This document shows, in pieces, positions 1 through 7,179 of a DNA stretch of 12,812 nt. A program made the position numbers and the translations under genes. How positions within the stretch are numbered: position 1 is the stretch's first letter; each line of letters opens with the position of its first letter. The stretch comes from Puniceicoccales bacterium (GTDB taxonomy: Bacteria > Verrucomicrobiota > Verrucomicrobiia > Opitutales > JAIRKQ01): assembly GCA_031258795.1 (NCBI GenBank), contig JAIRMI010000084.1, forward strand, positions 1 through 12,812. The letters are read 5' to 3'. The notes beneath the pieces are model-generated. The model saw only the letters and a list, made by a program, of their open reading frames with translations. It made no database searches and was not told the DNA's origin.

Positions 1-509
1 TGCTCCTTAACCTGCTCGCTAAGACTATTCACCCCATCTCTCAATTCTTTAACTTTGCCTAAGGCTTTCCTGGTTTCAGCAAAAGACTCTCGCACATGGC
101 GGATCAAAAGTGAGACAGAAGCAGCAAATATAACCGCAGCAATTATCGCAGTAAATGGAGCTATGCCAAACCCCACCGTAGCTACCATTGCTAATGCCGA
201 CACAACGACAGCTAGAATTTCCAGTTTAATTTTTGAAGGAATATAAGCTTGATCATCAGTGGAACTTTGACCAGCGGCAGCACCAACTTGATCAGTAACA
301 GTCTTTGTATCCCTCGTTCCCATTCCCGCTTCGCCTGGCGTCGGAGATGGACAACGACTTCTAGGGGACCTTCTTGGCATCCCGCTATTTTCAGGTAAGG
401 AAAGCGTTTCCTGCCTTTGCCCCAATACTCCAATATTTGCTCCACTCACTTGGGACGGATCAACAGAAACCCGACTATTTTCCCCTGCCGAACCTGCCCT
501 TCTACTCAT
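1..509 (-). CDS. Unrecognised bilobed-hydrophobic (Inc-like) membrane protein, 5' part only
   Basis: An open frame of 169 codons runs from ATG at 509 down to the left edge without a stop, so the C-terminus is missing. The start is supported by an AAAGGAGAAG ribosome-binding site about 8 bases upstream. Residues 1-90 are polar and probably disordered, rich in Ser, Gly, Pro and Arg (for example PRRSPRSRCPSPTPGE near 45-60). Residues 97-116 and 117-136 form two adjacent hydrophobic segments separated only by a short Gly/Pro turn (GFGIAP), as in a membrane hairpin. From about residue 137 the chain becomes charged, with heptad-like spacing of L150, V153, L156, V160, L163 and V167, suggesting a coiled coil. 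This order resembles chlamydial inclusion-membrane (Inc) proteins and similar secreted membrane effectors. That is similarity of architecture only; I recognise no sequence family. It could equally be an ordinary inner-membrane coiled-coil protein. Confidence 0.72.
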   Translation of the reverse strand, partial: MSRRAGSAGENSRVSVDPSQVSGANIGVLGQRQETLSLPENSGMPRRSPRSRCPSPTPGEAGMGTRDTKTVTDQVGAAAGQSSTDDQAYIPSKIKLEILAVVVSALAMVATVGFGIAPFTAIIAAVIFAASVSLLIRHVRESFAETRKALGKVKELRDGVNSLSEQVKE

Positions 510-544
510 CTATTCTTCTCCTTTTGGACTAAAGCTGAAATTCT

Positions 545-572
545 ATGTTAGCAAAATTTTCGCTTTTGTCGA
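545..572 (-). promoter_or_regulatory. Candidate promoter for the Inc-like gene
   Basis: Read on the minus strand, TCGACA (567-572) and TAACAT (545-550) are separated by 16 bases and resemble a sigma-70 -35/-10 pair. Transcription would start near 538 and leave a leader of roughly 28 bases that contains the strong ribosome-binding site of the gene starting at 509. The match is moderate and such pairs arise by chance in A+T-rich spacers. Confidence 0.3.
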
Positions 573-703
573 TACATATTCTTACGTTTCTTTCGATTTC
601 TTGCCAGAAGCAGCCCTGCTCTTCGATAAATTCAACGAAACAACCCCAGCGGACAAATATTGACTTGCTCATAGGCGCTACGCAATTAGGTTTGGCAAAA
701 TGA
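545..703 (+). CDS. Possible small lipoprotein, 52 aa, overlapping acpS start
   Basis: A 52-codon frame starts with ATG at 545 and ends with TGA at 701-703, so its stop overlaps the acpS ATG at 700 in an ATGA arrangement typical of translational coupling. The N-terminus has a Lys followed by a hydrophobic stretch and a Cys at residue 20 (HILTFLSISC), which resembles a lipoprotein signal peptide and lipobox, although Ser at -3 is not ideal. The rest is short and polar (QKQPCSSINSTKQPQ). No clear Shine-Dalgarno precedes the ATG. A competing minus-strand frame (529-672) covers the same bases, and the candidate promoter for the gene at 1-509 overlaps the start. Only one of these readings is likely to be real. 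I do not recognise the family. Confidence 0.3.
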   Translation: MLAKFSLLSIHILTFLSISCQKQPCSSINSTKQPQRTNIDLLIGATQLGLAK

Positions 704-1098
704 CGAACACTCACACCAATACGGCTATCGGAACGGATATCGTGGAAGTGGGGAGATTGCATGCAGCTGTTAAAAGATTTGGAGATGTATTTTTGTCGAA
801 AATATTTACAGAAGATGAATTGGCTTATTGCTTTGGCTTATCCATGAGCTACTGTTCCTTGGCTGTTCGATTTGCGGCCAAGGAAGCCTTTTCAAAGGCA
901 CTTGGCATTGGCATTGGCATTGGAAGTCCAATGAAATGGAATGACGTTTCTGTGCAAAACCATTCATCGGGGGCACCGGAAATAGCCCTATCCGCTAAAG
1001 CAAAGGATCTCATGAAACGGTGCGGCTTCAAATTTGCCAAAGTGTCCCTTTCTCATACCAAAACACTTGCCCAAGCCGTCGTCATCCTTACTAACTAG
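700..1098 (+). CDS. acpS: Holo-[acyl-carrier-protein] synthase
   Basis: AcpS transfers the 4'-phosphopantetheine group of coenzyme A to a serine of apo-acyl carrier protein, activating it for fatty-acid synthesis in the cytoplasm. The 132-residue protein is close to the usual 120-130. The conserved N-terminal metal-binding motif is IGTDIVEVGRL (residues 10-20, Asp13). The second signature is RFAAKEAFSKALG (57-69, with Glu62), and the C-terminal SHTKTLAQAVV (118-128) matches the family's SH...A.A block. After KALG there is a short Gly-Ile repeat (GIGIGIG) encoded by a 6-base tandem repeat, an unusual local expansion. ATG at 700 is the only start close to the conserved block; no strong ribosome-binding site is visible, and an upstream small frame overlaps it by ATGA. 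The ffh gene starts 11 bases downstream, so the two are probably co-transcribed. Confidence 0.95.
   Translation: MTNTHTNTAIGTDIVEVGRLHAAVKRFGDVFLSKIFTEDELAYCFGLSMSYCSLAVRFAAKEAFSKALGIGIGIGSPMKWNDVSVQNHSSGAPEIALSAKAKDLMKRCGFKFAKVSLSHTKTLAQAVVILTN
902..923 (+). repeat. 6-bp tandem repeat (TTGGCA x3 plus TTGG) inside acpS
   Basis: TTGGCA is repeated three times and followed by TTGG. The unit is six bases, so changes in copy number would keep the frame and add or remove Gly-Ile pairs in the loop after the KALG motif of AcpS. Confidence 0.9.
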
Positions 1099-1109
1099 AA
1101 ACATAAATT

Positions 1110-2450
1110 ATGTTCGAATCCATAGCTGAAAAAATCGCCAGCGCGTTCAAAAATCTGCGAGGACTGGGAAAGATAACGGAAAGAAATATCTCCGAAGAGC
1201 TGCGTATCCTGAAGTCTGCTCTCATAGACGGAGACGTCAATGTGAACGTTGTCGAAACGTTTATCGCAAATGTTAAAACTAAGTCTCTCGGCCAAAAAGT
1301 GCTAGCTAAAATTGCCCCCGAGCAGCAGATAGTTAAGATCATCCACGATGAAATCACGGCATTGCTTGGATCGGAGGACAATGAAAATTTTACAACAAAG
1401 AAACCAATAAAGATACTTTTGGCCGGACTGCACGGTGCGGGAAAAACGACAACGGCGGCCAAGCTCGCTTTGTTTTTAAAAAATCAGGGATATTCGCCTC
1501 TACTCGTAGCATGCGATGTTCAGCGACCGGCAGCCATAGATCAGTTGGAAATTCTCGCCCAAGAAAATAGCTTGCAATTCTTCTGTGAAAGGGACGCTAA
1601 GGATGTTTCACGCATTGCTAGACATGCTCTGGAAGCTGCTTCCAATAGGGGCAACGATGCGGTGATTTTCGACACGGCGGGGAGGCTGCAAATCGACGAC
1701 GTGCTGATAGATGAGATAAAGATTCTCAAAAAAATCGTGTCTCCCGATGAAAGCTTGCTCGTCGTTGACGGCGCCATTGGCCAGGAAGCCGCAAATGTTG
1801 CCAAAGTTTTCAACGATGCTCTGAATTTAACGGGCATAATCTTGACAAAACTTGATGGTGATGCTCGCGGCGGAGCAGCACTATCGATGAAAGGAGTAAC
1901 CGGTGTTCCCATAAGATTGATCGGCACCGGTGAGAGGATGGCGGACCTTGAACTATTTCGACCGAAGCGTATGGCTCAGCGAATCCTCGGCATGGGAGAT
2001 GTGGTCTCCCTCGTTGAAAAAGCCCAGCAGCAGGTGGACGAAAAGCAACGCCAATCAATGTCAGAGAAAATAAAAAAAGCGCAGTTCGATTTCGAAGATT
2101 TCCTTCAGAGCATAGAGCAAATGCAAAAACTCGGACCAATGTCTGCCATAATGAAAATGCTCCCCAATGCTCTATCTGGGAACATGTCGGACCGTGACAG
2201 CGACCAAATCAAACAAATTAAAGCAATCATACAATCAATGACAATCCAAGAACGGAGAAAACCCGGCATTATCGATCAACATCGACGCATGCGCATAGCA
2301 AGGGGTGCCGGCGTTGAAATGAAAGATGTAAATGCCCTACTAAAGCAATTTGCTCAGATGCAAAAAATGATGAAGTCCTTCAAAGGAGAAAAGGGAAAGA
2401 AAAATATGCAGGCGTTAGCTGCACAGTTCGGAATGTTTCCCAAACCGTGA
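1110..2450 (+). CDS. ffh: Signal recognition particle GTPase Ffh
   Basis: Ffh is the protein subunit of the bacterial signal recognition particle. It binds 4.5S RNA and signal sequences of nascent membrane proteins and docks at FtsY. The 446-residue length is normal. The N domain spans about 1-95. The G domain carries the P-loop GLHGAGKT (106-113), DVQRPAA (136-142), DTAGR (188-192), TKLDGDARGGAAL (246-258) and GTGE (272-275). The Met-rich M domain follows from about 325, with IIDQHRRMRIARGAG as the RNA-binding helix region and repeated QM/MM residues. Two small departures are seen: His at the usual Gln of the P-loop (GLHG for GLQG), and VVDGAIGQEA where VVDAMTGQ(D/E)A is common. The ATG at 1110 has no obvious Shine-Dalgarno. 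The gene follows acpS closely. I saw no 4.5S RNA gene in the window. Confidence 0.97.
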   Translation: MFESIAEKIASAFKNLRGLGKITERNISEELRILKSALIDGDVNVNVVETFIANVKTKSLGQKVLAKIAPEQQIVKIIHDEITALLGSEDNENFTTKKPIKILLAGLHGAGKTTTAAKLALFLKNQGYSPLLVACDVQRPAAIDQLEILAQENSLQFFCERDAKDVSRIARHALEAASNRGNDAVIFDTAGRLQIDDVLIDEIKILKKIVSPDESLLVVDGAIGQEAANVAKVFNDALNLTGIILTKLDGDARGGAALSMKGVTGVPIRLIGTGERMADLELFRPKRMAQRILGMGDVVSLVEKAQQQVDEKQRQSMSEKIKKAQFDFEDFLQSIEQMQKLGPMSAIMKMLPNALSGNMSDRDSDQIKQIKAIIQSMTIQERRKPGIIDQHRRMRIARGAGVEMKDVNALLKQFAQMQKMMKSFKGEKGKKNMQALAAQFGMFPKP

Positions 2451-2500
2451 AAAAAAACTTGACGAAGGGCGTGAAATACAATGTGCTGACTGGCACAATA

Positions 2501-2528
2501 TTGGCTATGTGGCGGAATCTATTATACT
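2501..2528 (+). promoter_or_regulatory. Candidate sigma-70 promoter for pit
   Basis: TTGGCT (2501-2506) and TATACT (2523-2528) are separated by 16 bases in the 122-base gap between ffh and pit. A transcript would begin near 2535, about 38 bases before the pit ATG. A 9-base direct repeat (TGGCACAAT at 2491-2499 and 2566-2574) brackets the site. No stable terminator for ffh is visible, so read-through from ffh is also possible. Confidence 0.4.
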
Positions 2529-2572
2529 CTGTGGAGTTTTTCAAAAAATGTAGGATTGGTTAAGTTGGCACA

Positions 2573-3820
2573 ATGATATTTATTTTAATGTTAGCAACAA
2601 TGGGTGCTTTGTTCATGGCGTTTAATAATGGCGCAAACGATGTCGCCAACGCCTTTGCTGCTGCTGTCGGATCAAAAGCCATTAAGTTAAAACATGCCCT
2701 CCTAATCGCAGCTATTCTCAACTTAGCGGGAGCTGTTTTGCTTGGTGGCAATGTTTCCAGCACGCTGATCGACAGAGTCATATATACTGGAACATTTAAC
2801 GATACACAAGGCTATATCGTTGGCATGATATCTTGCCTGATCGCAGCGGGATGTTTCGTTTTATTATCCACCCATACGGGACTGCCAGTTAGCTCGACAC
2901 ATTCCATCGTCGGCAGCATAATGGGAATCGCACTTGCCCTGGGAGGCGTGCATTCGATAAATTGGAAGTTTGTAGCCATTTTAACTATATCCTGGATATG
3001 CACACCTTTCATAACGGCAGCATTTGCGTTGACCATAATCAAGCTGGTAAGAGCGGTAATCTTTAATAGGGGAACTGATCAAATATTAAAGCGAACATGC
3101 CACTGGGTACCGGCACTTGGATGCATAGCGTTGACCATAGTGGCCGTAGCCATAGAGCGGGGAACGGCCCTACAAAAATATCTGGCAAAAGTAAAGTATT
3201 TGAAATTCTATTTCGCCTTTCTTATACTGCCGGCAATGTACTACATTTTGCACATCGTCGCTAGGCAAATTTCAAAACTTTCCGAAGAAACGGAGCAGGG
3301 TGCGGAAAGAATTTTTCGCCGATTTCAGGCCGGGCTATCATGTTTAGTTGGCTTTGCAATCGGTTCCAATGATGTGGCCAACAGCATAACCCCCGTTCTT
3401 GCCATATACTTTGTGATGAAAAACAATGGCATACCGGAAGCCTTTAATTCTGCGGCCCCAGTTTGGATATTGGCCATCGGCGGCTTGGGCATGTCCGCAG
3501 GCGTACTCATGCTTGGCCACAAGGTGATATATACCATGGGGCATAAAATTACCCTTTTGACGAGCTCCCGTGGATTTAGCGTGGATTTTTCCATTGCGAC
3601 TACCGTAACACTATCATCCATGCTCGGCATCCCGGTCAGTTCCACCCATGCCGCGACCGGCGCCGTAATTGGAGTCGGTTTAGAGCGTGGCCTTAAAGGT
3701 CTAAACTTTGTCCTGCTTGCTAAAATTTTTCTCACCTGGATCGTCACGGTACCCATGGCCGCGCTTCTAACAATCATCGTGTTTGGATTCTTGAACACAT
3801 TGGTCTCAGCGATATTGTGA
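2573..3820 (+). CDS. pit: PiT-family inorganic phosphate transporter
   Basis: This is an integral inner-membrane symporter of the PiT family (PF01384), which imports inorganic phosphate with a cation (H+ or Na+; the sequence does not settle which). The two inverted half-repeats of the family are visible. The N-terminal signature is FNNGANDVANAF (17-28) with LPVSSTHSIVGSIMG (104-118). The C-terminal counterpart is IGSNDVANSITP followed by IPVSSTHAATGAVIG. Ten or so hydrophobic segments flank a more polar central loop around residues 215-255 (SEETEQGAERIFRRF). The length of 415 residues is typical. No PhoU-like partner gene is adjacent. The ATG at 2573 has only a weak upstream GGATTGG element. 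The stop codon overlaps the alternative GTG start of priA, so the two genes are likely coupled. Confidence 0.93.
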   Translation: MIFILMLATMGALFMAFNNGANDVANAFAAAVGSKAIKLKHALLIAAILNLAGAVLLGGNVSSTLIDRVIYTGTFNDTQGYIVGMISCLIAAGCFVLLSTHTGLPVSSTHSIVGSIMGIALALGGVHSINWKFVAILTISWICTPFITAAFALTIIKLVRAVIFNRGTDQILKRTCHWVPALGCIALTIVAVAIERGTALQKYLAKVKYLKFYFAFLILPAMYYILHIVARQISKLSEETEQGAERIFRRFQAGLSCLVGFAIGSNDVANSITPVLAIYFVMKNNGIPEAFNSAAPVWILAIGGLGMSAGVLMLGHKVIYTMGHKITLLTSSRGFSVDFSIATTVTLSSMLGIPVSSTHAATGAVIGVGLERGLKGLNFVLLAKIFLTWIVTVPMAALLTIIVFGFLNTLVSAIL

Positions 3821-3828
3821 TAGGGCCG

Positions 3829-6057
3829 ATGAAATGTGCCGAAGTATTTACCCTAACATGGGCAAATAAGCCTCTACTCTACGCAATCCCCCAGCATCTA
3901 CAAAATTGCGTGAAGGAAGGCATGCTTGTGGAGGTTCCCTTTGGTAAAAAATCGCAGTACGGGCTCATAGGTAAATTTGTTAAAAGCCCTACAAGCACAC
4001 CTTTCGAAATAAAGGAAATTTCAAAGATTCTCTATGATCAGTCCCTTTTTGCGGGGGATATACTCAAATTGATCAGGTGGATCTCGTACTATTACGTCGC
4101 CAGCATAAAAAGCGTGGCGGAAGCCGTCATTCCAACAGCTATCAGGAAGCTTACAAACCCAAAAATTAGCACAAAAGTTTCCCTTGCTCGGGTATTATCC
4201 GAAAGTGAAATAAGTACACTAAAGTCCCGTTCGCCGAAGCAATGGGAAATCTATGGCCAATTACTAACCGGAATCAGCCTCAACAGGAGTGTAATCCTGA
4301 AACGTTGTTCGCTGTCCGCCTTAAAAGCCCTTATAGACAAGGGCATCGTAAGGGAAAATTTTGAACCCATAAGCAGGATTGATTACCGCGACAAGTTTGG
4401 CCACGATGACCCTAAGAAGCAAAACATCGAGCTCACCGAAGAGCAGACCAGCGCGGTAAAAAGTATTTGTTCTTCTCTGGACAGCGGCAAATTTAAAACC
4501 CACCTCCTCTACGGAGTAACCGGCTCCGGCAAAACGGAAGTTTACATCAAGGCCATTGATCACGCGCTTGCCCTCGGCGGTGACGTGATCATGCTCGTCC
4601 CCGAACTCGCTCTAACACCACAAACGGTGGGTAGGATACGCAGCGGGCTCGCTCCTATGGGCAATGCGGGCATGTCTTTTGATCCCAAAGTGCTGGTTTG
4701 GCATAGCGGCCTGTCGGAGGGAGAACGGCGGGATGCCTGGCTTGCCCTTTCAAAAGGCGATGCTAGGATAGTTATCGGTGCACGCTCAGCCATATTTGCT
4801 CCTCTGAAAAATGTGAAACTTATCATTGTCGATGAAGAGCATGAACCGACCTACAAACAATCGGAAGCGCCGCGATACCACGCCCGCGATGTAGCTGTAT
4901 ATCGGGCAAAATTGAACGACACGGCCTGCGTGCTTGGCTCGGCAACACCTTCCCTTGAATCTATTTTCAATGTCCAAACAAAAAAATATCATCTCAATTT
5001 GCTCGCAAGCAGGGTTGATGGCAGTGTGCTTCCGATCATTGAAGTTGTCGACATGCGCGACGAAAATCCTCGCAACATAATATCGGACGCACTTCACGCG
5101 CTCATCGAAGACAGACTGTCCAAGGAAGAACAGGTAATTTTGTTCCTAAACAGACGGGGGTACGCTACGATTGTGCTTTGCAAGCAATGCAACTACGTTG
5201 CGCAGTGCCCGCGGTGCAGCATGTCTCTCACCTATCACCGGGACAAGGGACATATGCTCTGCCATCTATGCGGATATGCTGAACCTTTGCCCGCTCGCTG
5301 TCCAATCTGCGGCAATTTCGACATAGTTCAGCATGGCCTGGGCTCTCAAAAACTAGAAGAAGTCACGGTGAAACAGTTTCCAAGGGCGCGGGTAGCGAGG
5401 ATCGATTCGGATATAATGACGAACAAAAACAATTTCAAACGGGTATTGGATAATTTCAGGCAATGCAAGATTGATATCCTAATAGGCACCCAAATGATTG
5501 CCAAAGGTCTGGATTTTCCTAATGTGTCTCTGGTCGGAATCGTAGACATCGATGGGACCATAAACTTTCCCGATTTTCGATCCGCGGAACGGGCGTTTCA
5601 GCTCATTGTACAAGTATCCGGGCGAGCAGGCCGTGGCAGCAAACTTGGACACGTCATCGTACAGACTCGGAATCCGCAATCGTATATAATTCAGCTGGCT
5701 AAAGCAAACAGATTTGAGGATTTTGCAGCGTTAGAATTGGCAAATCGCGGAGAATTCATGTATCCTCCGCACAGGCACTTGATTAGAATTGTACTTACAT
5801 GTGCTAGCGAAAATATGGCAAAAATGTATGCCTTTGAGCTTCAAAATCACATAAAACAATGCTGCCAAGCCGCTGAAATTAAAGTACCAACGCCATCAAT
5901 TTTGGCAAAAATTAACGAAAAATTTAGGTACACAATCGTGGTTTTTTCAACTAAACCATCGCTAGATGGAGCCCAAATAGGCGAAGCGGTGAACGCATTC
6001 AAGCATCCAAAGGCCGTGGAAATAATTATTGACGTGGATCCAATGGATTTGGTTTAG
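3829..6057 (+). CDS. priA: Primosomal protein N', replication restart helicase PriA
   Basis: PriA recognises stalled or abandoned replication forks, unwinds DNA 3' to 5' and reloads the replisome. The 742-residue product has the N-terminal fork-binding domain (start MKCAEVFTLTWANKPL). Superfamily-2 helicase motifs follow; numbering here is from the alternative GTG four codons upstream: Walker A GVTGSGKT (233-240), DEEH (339-342), GSATPS (374-379), GTQMIAKGLDFP (557-568) and QVSGRAGR (599-606). Two zinc sites use eight cysteines (455, 458, 464, 467, 482, 485, 495, 498), the hallmark insertion of PriA. GTG at 3817 overlaps the pit stop as GTGA and would give 746 residues. ATG at 3829 is preferred because family members usually begin close to this conserved block, but the choice is not firm. 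The 3' end overlaps the convergent ispG stop by four bases. Confidence 0.96.
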   Translation: MKCAEVFTLTWANKPLLYAIPQHLQNCVKEGMLVEVPFGKKSQYGLIGKFVKSPTSTPFEIKEISKILYDQSLFAGDILKLIRWISYYYVASIKSVAEAVIPTAIRKLTNPKISTKVSLARVLSESEISTLKSRSPKQWEIYGQLLTGISLNRSVILKRCSLSALKALIDKGIVRENFEPISRIDYRDKFGHDDPKKQNIELTEEQTSAVKSICSSLDSGKFKTHLLYGVTGSGKTEVYIKAIDHALALGGDVIMLVPELALTPQTVGRIRSGLAPMGNAGMSFDPKVLVWHSGLSEGERRDAWLALSKGDARIVIGARSAIFAPLKNVKLIIVDEEHEPTYKQSEAPRYHARDVAVYRAKLNDTACVLGSATPSLESIFNVQTKKYHLNLLASRVDGSVLPIIEVVDMRDENPRNIISDALHALIEDRLSKEEQVILFLNRRGYATIVLCKQCNYVAQCPRCSMSLTYHRDKGHMLCHLCGYAEPLPARCPICGNFDIVQHGLGSQKLEEVTVKQFPRARVARIDSDIMTNKNNFKRVLDNFRQCKIDILIGTQMIAKGLDFPNVSLVGIVDIDGTINFPDFRSAERAFQLIVQVSGRAGRGSKLGHVIVQTRNPQSYIIQLAKANRFEDFAALELANRGEFMYPPHRHLIRIVLTCASENMAKMYAFELQNHIKQCCQAAEIKVPTPSILAKINEKFRYTIVVFSTKPSLDGAQIGEAVNAFKHPKAVEIIIDVDPMDLV

Positions 6058-7178
6058 GAATTTTCACGGATAGCCAATTCCAAGGTTGTAACCGCCGCTT
6101 CCGGCTCAACATCTTTAGCTAGACAATCATTGTTTCTGTAAACATTTACCCTGCCGCTGGGCAACCCTACGATCGCATAATCCGCGTCGCGAGCCTCTCC
6201 CAATCCATTGACTATGCATCCCATGATGGCGATTTTCATGGTACGAGCACACTCCAGCTTTCCAATCTTTTCCCTTGATATCTCGAGAACGCGTTGCATG
6301 TCATAGCTTGTACGTCCACAGGAAGGGCATGCCACAAATTCCGCTGCGAATCTGCGCACGCCAGTTGCTTGCAAAATATCGCGAGCAACCTGAATTTCCT
6401 TCATTGGATCCTCGCTCAGGGACACCCGAATGGTATCACCAATTCCATCGAGAAGCAGGCTACCGATTCCAATCGCGGACTTAATGCGGGCATACTGACC
6501 GTTCCCAGCCTCCGTAACCCCAAGGTGCAGTGGATAATCTAGGCCAAATCTATCCATTTCTCCGCACGCCAAACGGCAAGCTTCGACCATTAACTCCACA
6601 TTGCTCGCTTTGAATGAAAGAACCAAATCGTGAAAATTTACACGGTTTGCTGCCACTATGCATTCGTAGGCACTCTCCCACATGCCTCGCGCCGTGTTTC
6701 CGTATTTTTTTAGCATACGCTCGGAGAGCGAACCTCCGTTTATTCCGATTCTTACGGGAACATTGGCCAACTTGGCTTTCTCAAAAAATTTGGAAAATTT
6801 ATCCAGTGCCAAACTTCGCATGTCATCGAAAGATTTGCCAAATTTTTCGGCAAAATTACCGGCGTTTATGCGAACTTTATCAGCAACACCCAAGCAATCG
6901 TAGGCAATCCTAGATGAAAAGTGCACATCGGCAACCAGCGGAATGTTTACATTTTGCGAACGCAATTTGCTTTTTATTTTCTCGAGGGAAATAACATCCG
7001 TCGGCTTCGGGACTGCCAAACGCACGATTTCGCAACCAACAGAACATAGCCCCAAAATCTGGCGCACATTGCCATTAATATCTTCGATGGGAACATTTAC
7101 CATCGACTGTATGCTCACCAGATGAGAGCCTCCAATGCCAACTTGACCGACAAACACGCTGCGAGACCGCCTTCTCAA
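6054..7178 (-). CDS. ispG: 4-hydroxy-3-methylbut-2-enyl diphosphate synthase IspG
   Basis: IspG (GcpE) is the iron-sulfur enzyme that converts methylerythritol cyclodiphosphate to hydroxymethylbutenyl diphosphate, the penultimate MEP-pathway step. The product is 374 residues, the short bacterial form rather than the roughly 600-residue form with an inserted domain found in Chlamydia and plants. The N-terminal block RRRSRSVFVGQVGIGG-SIQSMVN (2-28) and LVADVHF (81-87) match the TIM-barrel part. The [4Fe-4S] ligands are visible as CPSCGR (Cys284, Cys287) and MGCIVNGLGEA (Cys321, Glu328). The start is TTG at 7178: the conserved RRRSR block begins at the next codon, and GAGG lies 7 bases upstream. 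It begins just after the rseP stop, so it is the last gene of the pgsA-pgpA-rseP-ispG cluster. Confidence 0.95.
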   Translation of the reverse strand: MRRRSRSVFVGQVGIGGSHLVSIQSMVNVPIEDINGNVRQILGLCSVGCEIVRLAVPKPTDVISLEKIKSKLRSQNVNIPLVADVHFSSRIAYDCLGVADKVRINAGNFAEKFGKSFDDMRSLALDKFSKFFEKAKLANVPVRIGINGGSLSERMLKKYGNTARGMWESAYECIVAANRVNFHDLVLSFKASNVELMVEACRLACGEMDRFGLDYPLHLGVTEAGNGQYARIKSAIGIGSLLLDGIGDTIRVSLSEDPMKEIQVARDILQATGVRRFAAEFVACPSCGRTSYDMQRVLEISREKIGKLECARTMKIAIMGCIVNGLGEARDADYAIVGLPSGRVNVYRNNDCLAKDVEPEAAVTTLELAIRENS

Positions 7179-7179
7179 T

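Noticed and set aside
529..672. Minus-strand 47-codon frame (start MSKSIFVRWGCF) between the Inc-like gene and acpS
   Set aside because: It has no ribosome-binding site, no recognised family, and conflicts with the plus-strand frame coupled to acpS. It remains an alternative reading of the spacer.
2482..2497. Small hairpin TGTGC-TGACTG-GCACA after ffh as a terminator
   Set aside because: The stem is only five base pairs and no T run follows, so it does not qualify as an intrinsic terminator.
3325..3798. 157-codon minus-strand frame
   Set aside because: It is a shadow of the pit gene, whose transporter motifs lie on the plus strand over the same bases.
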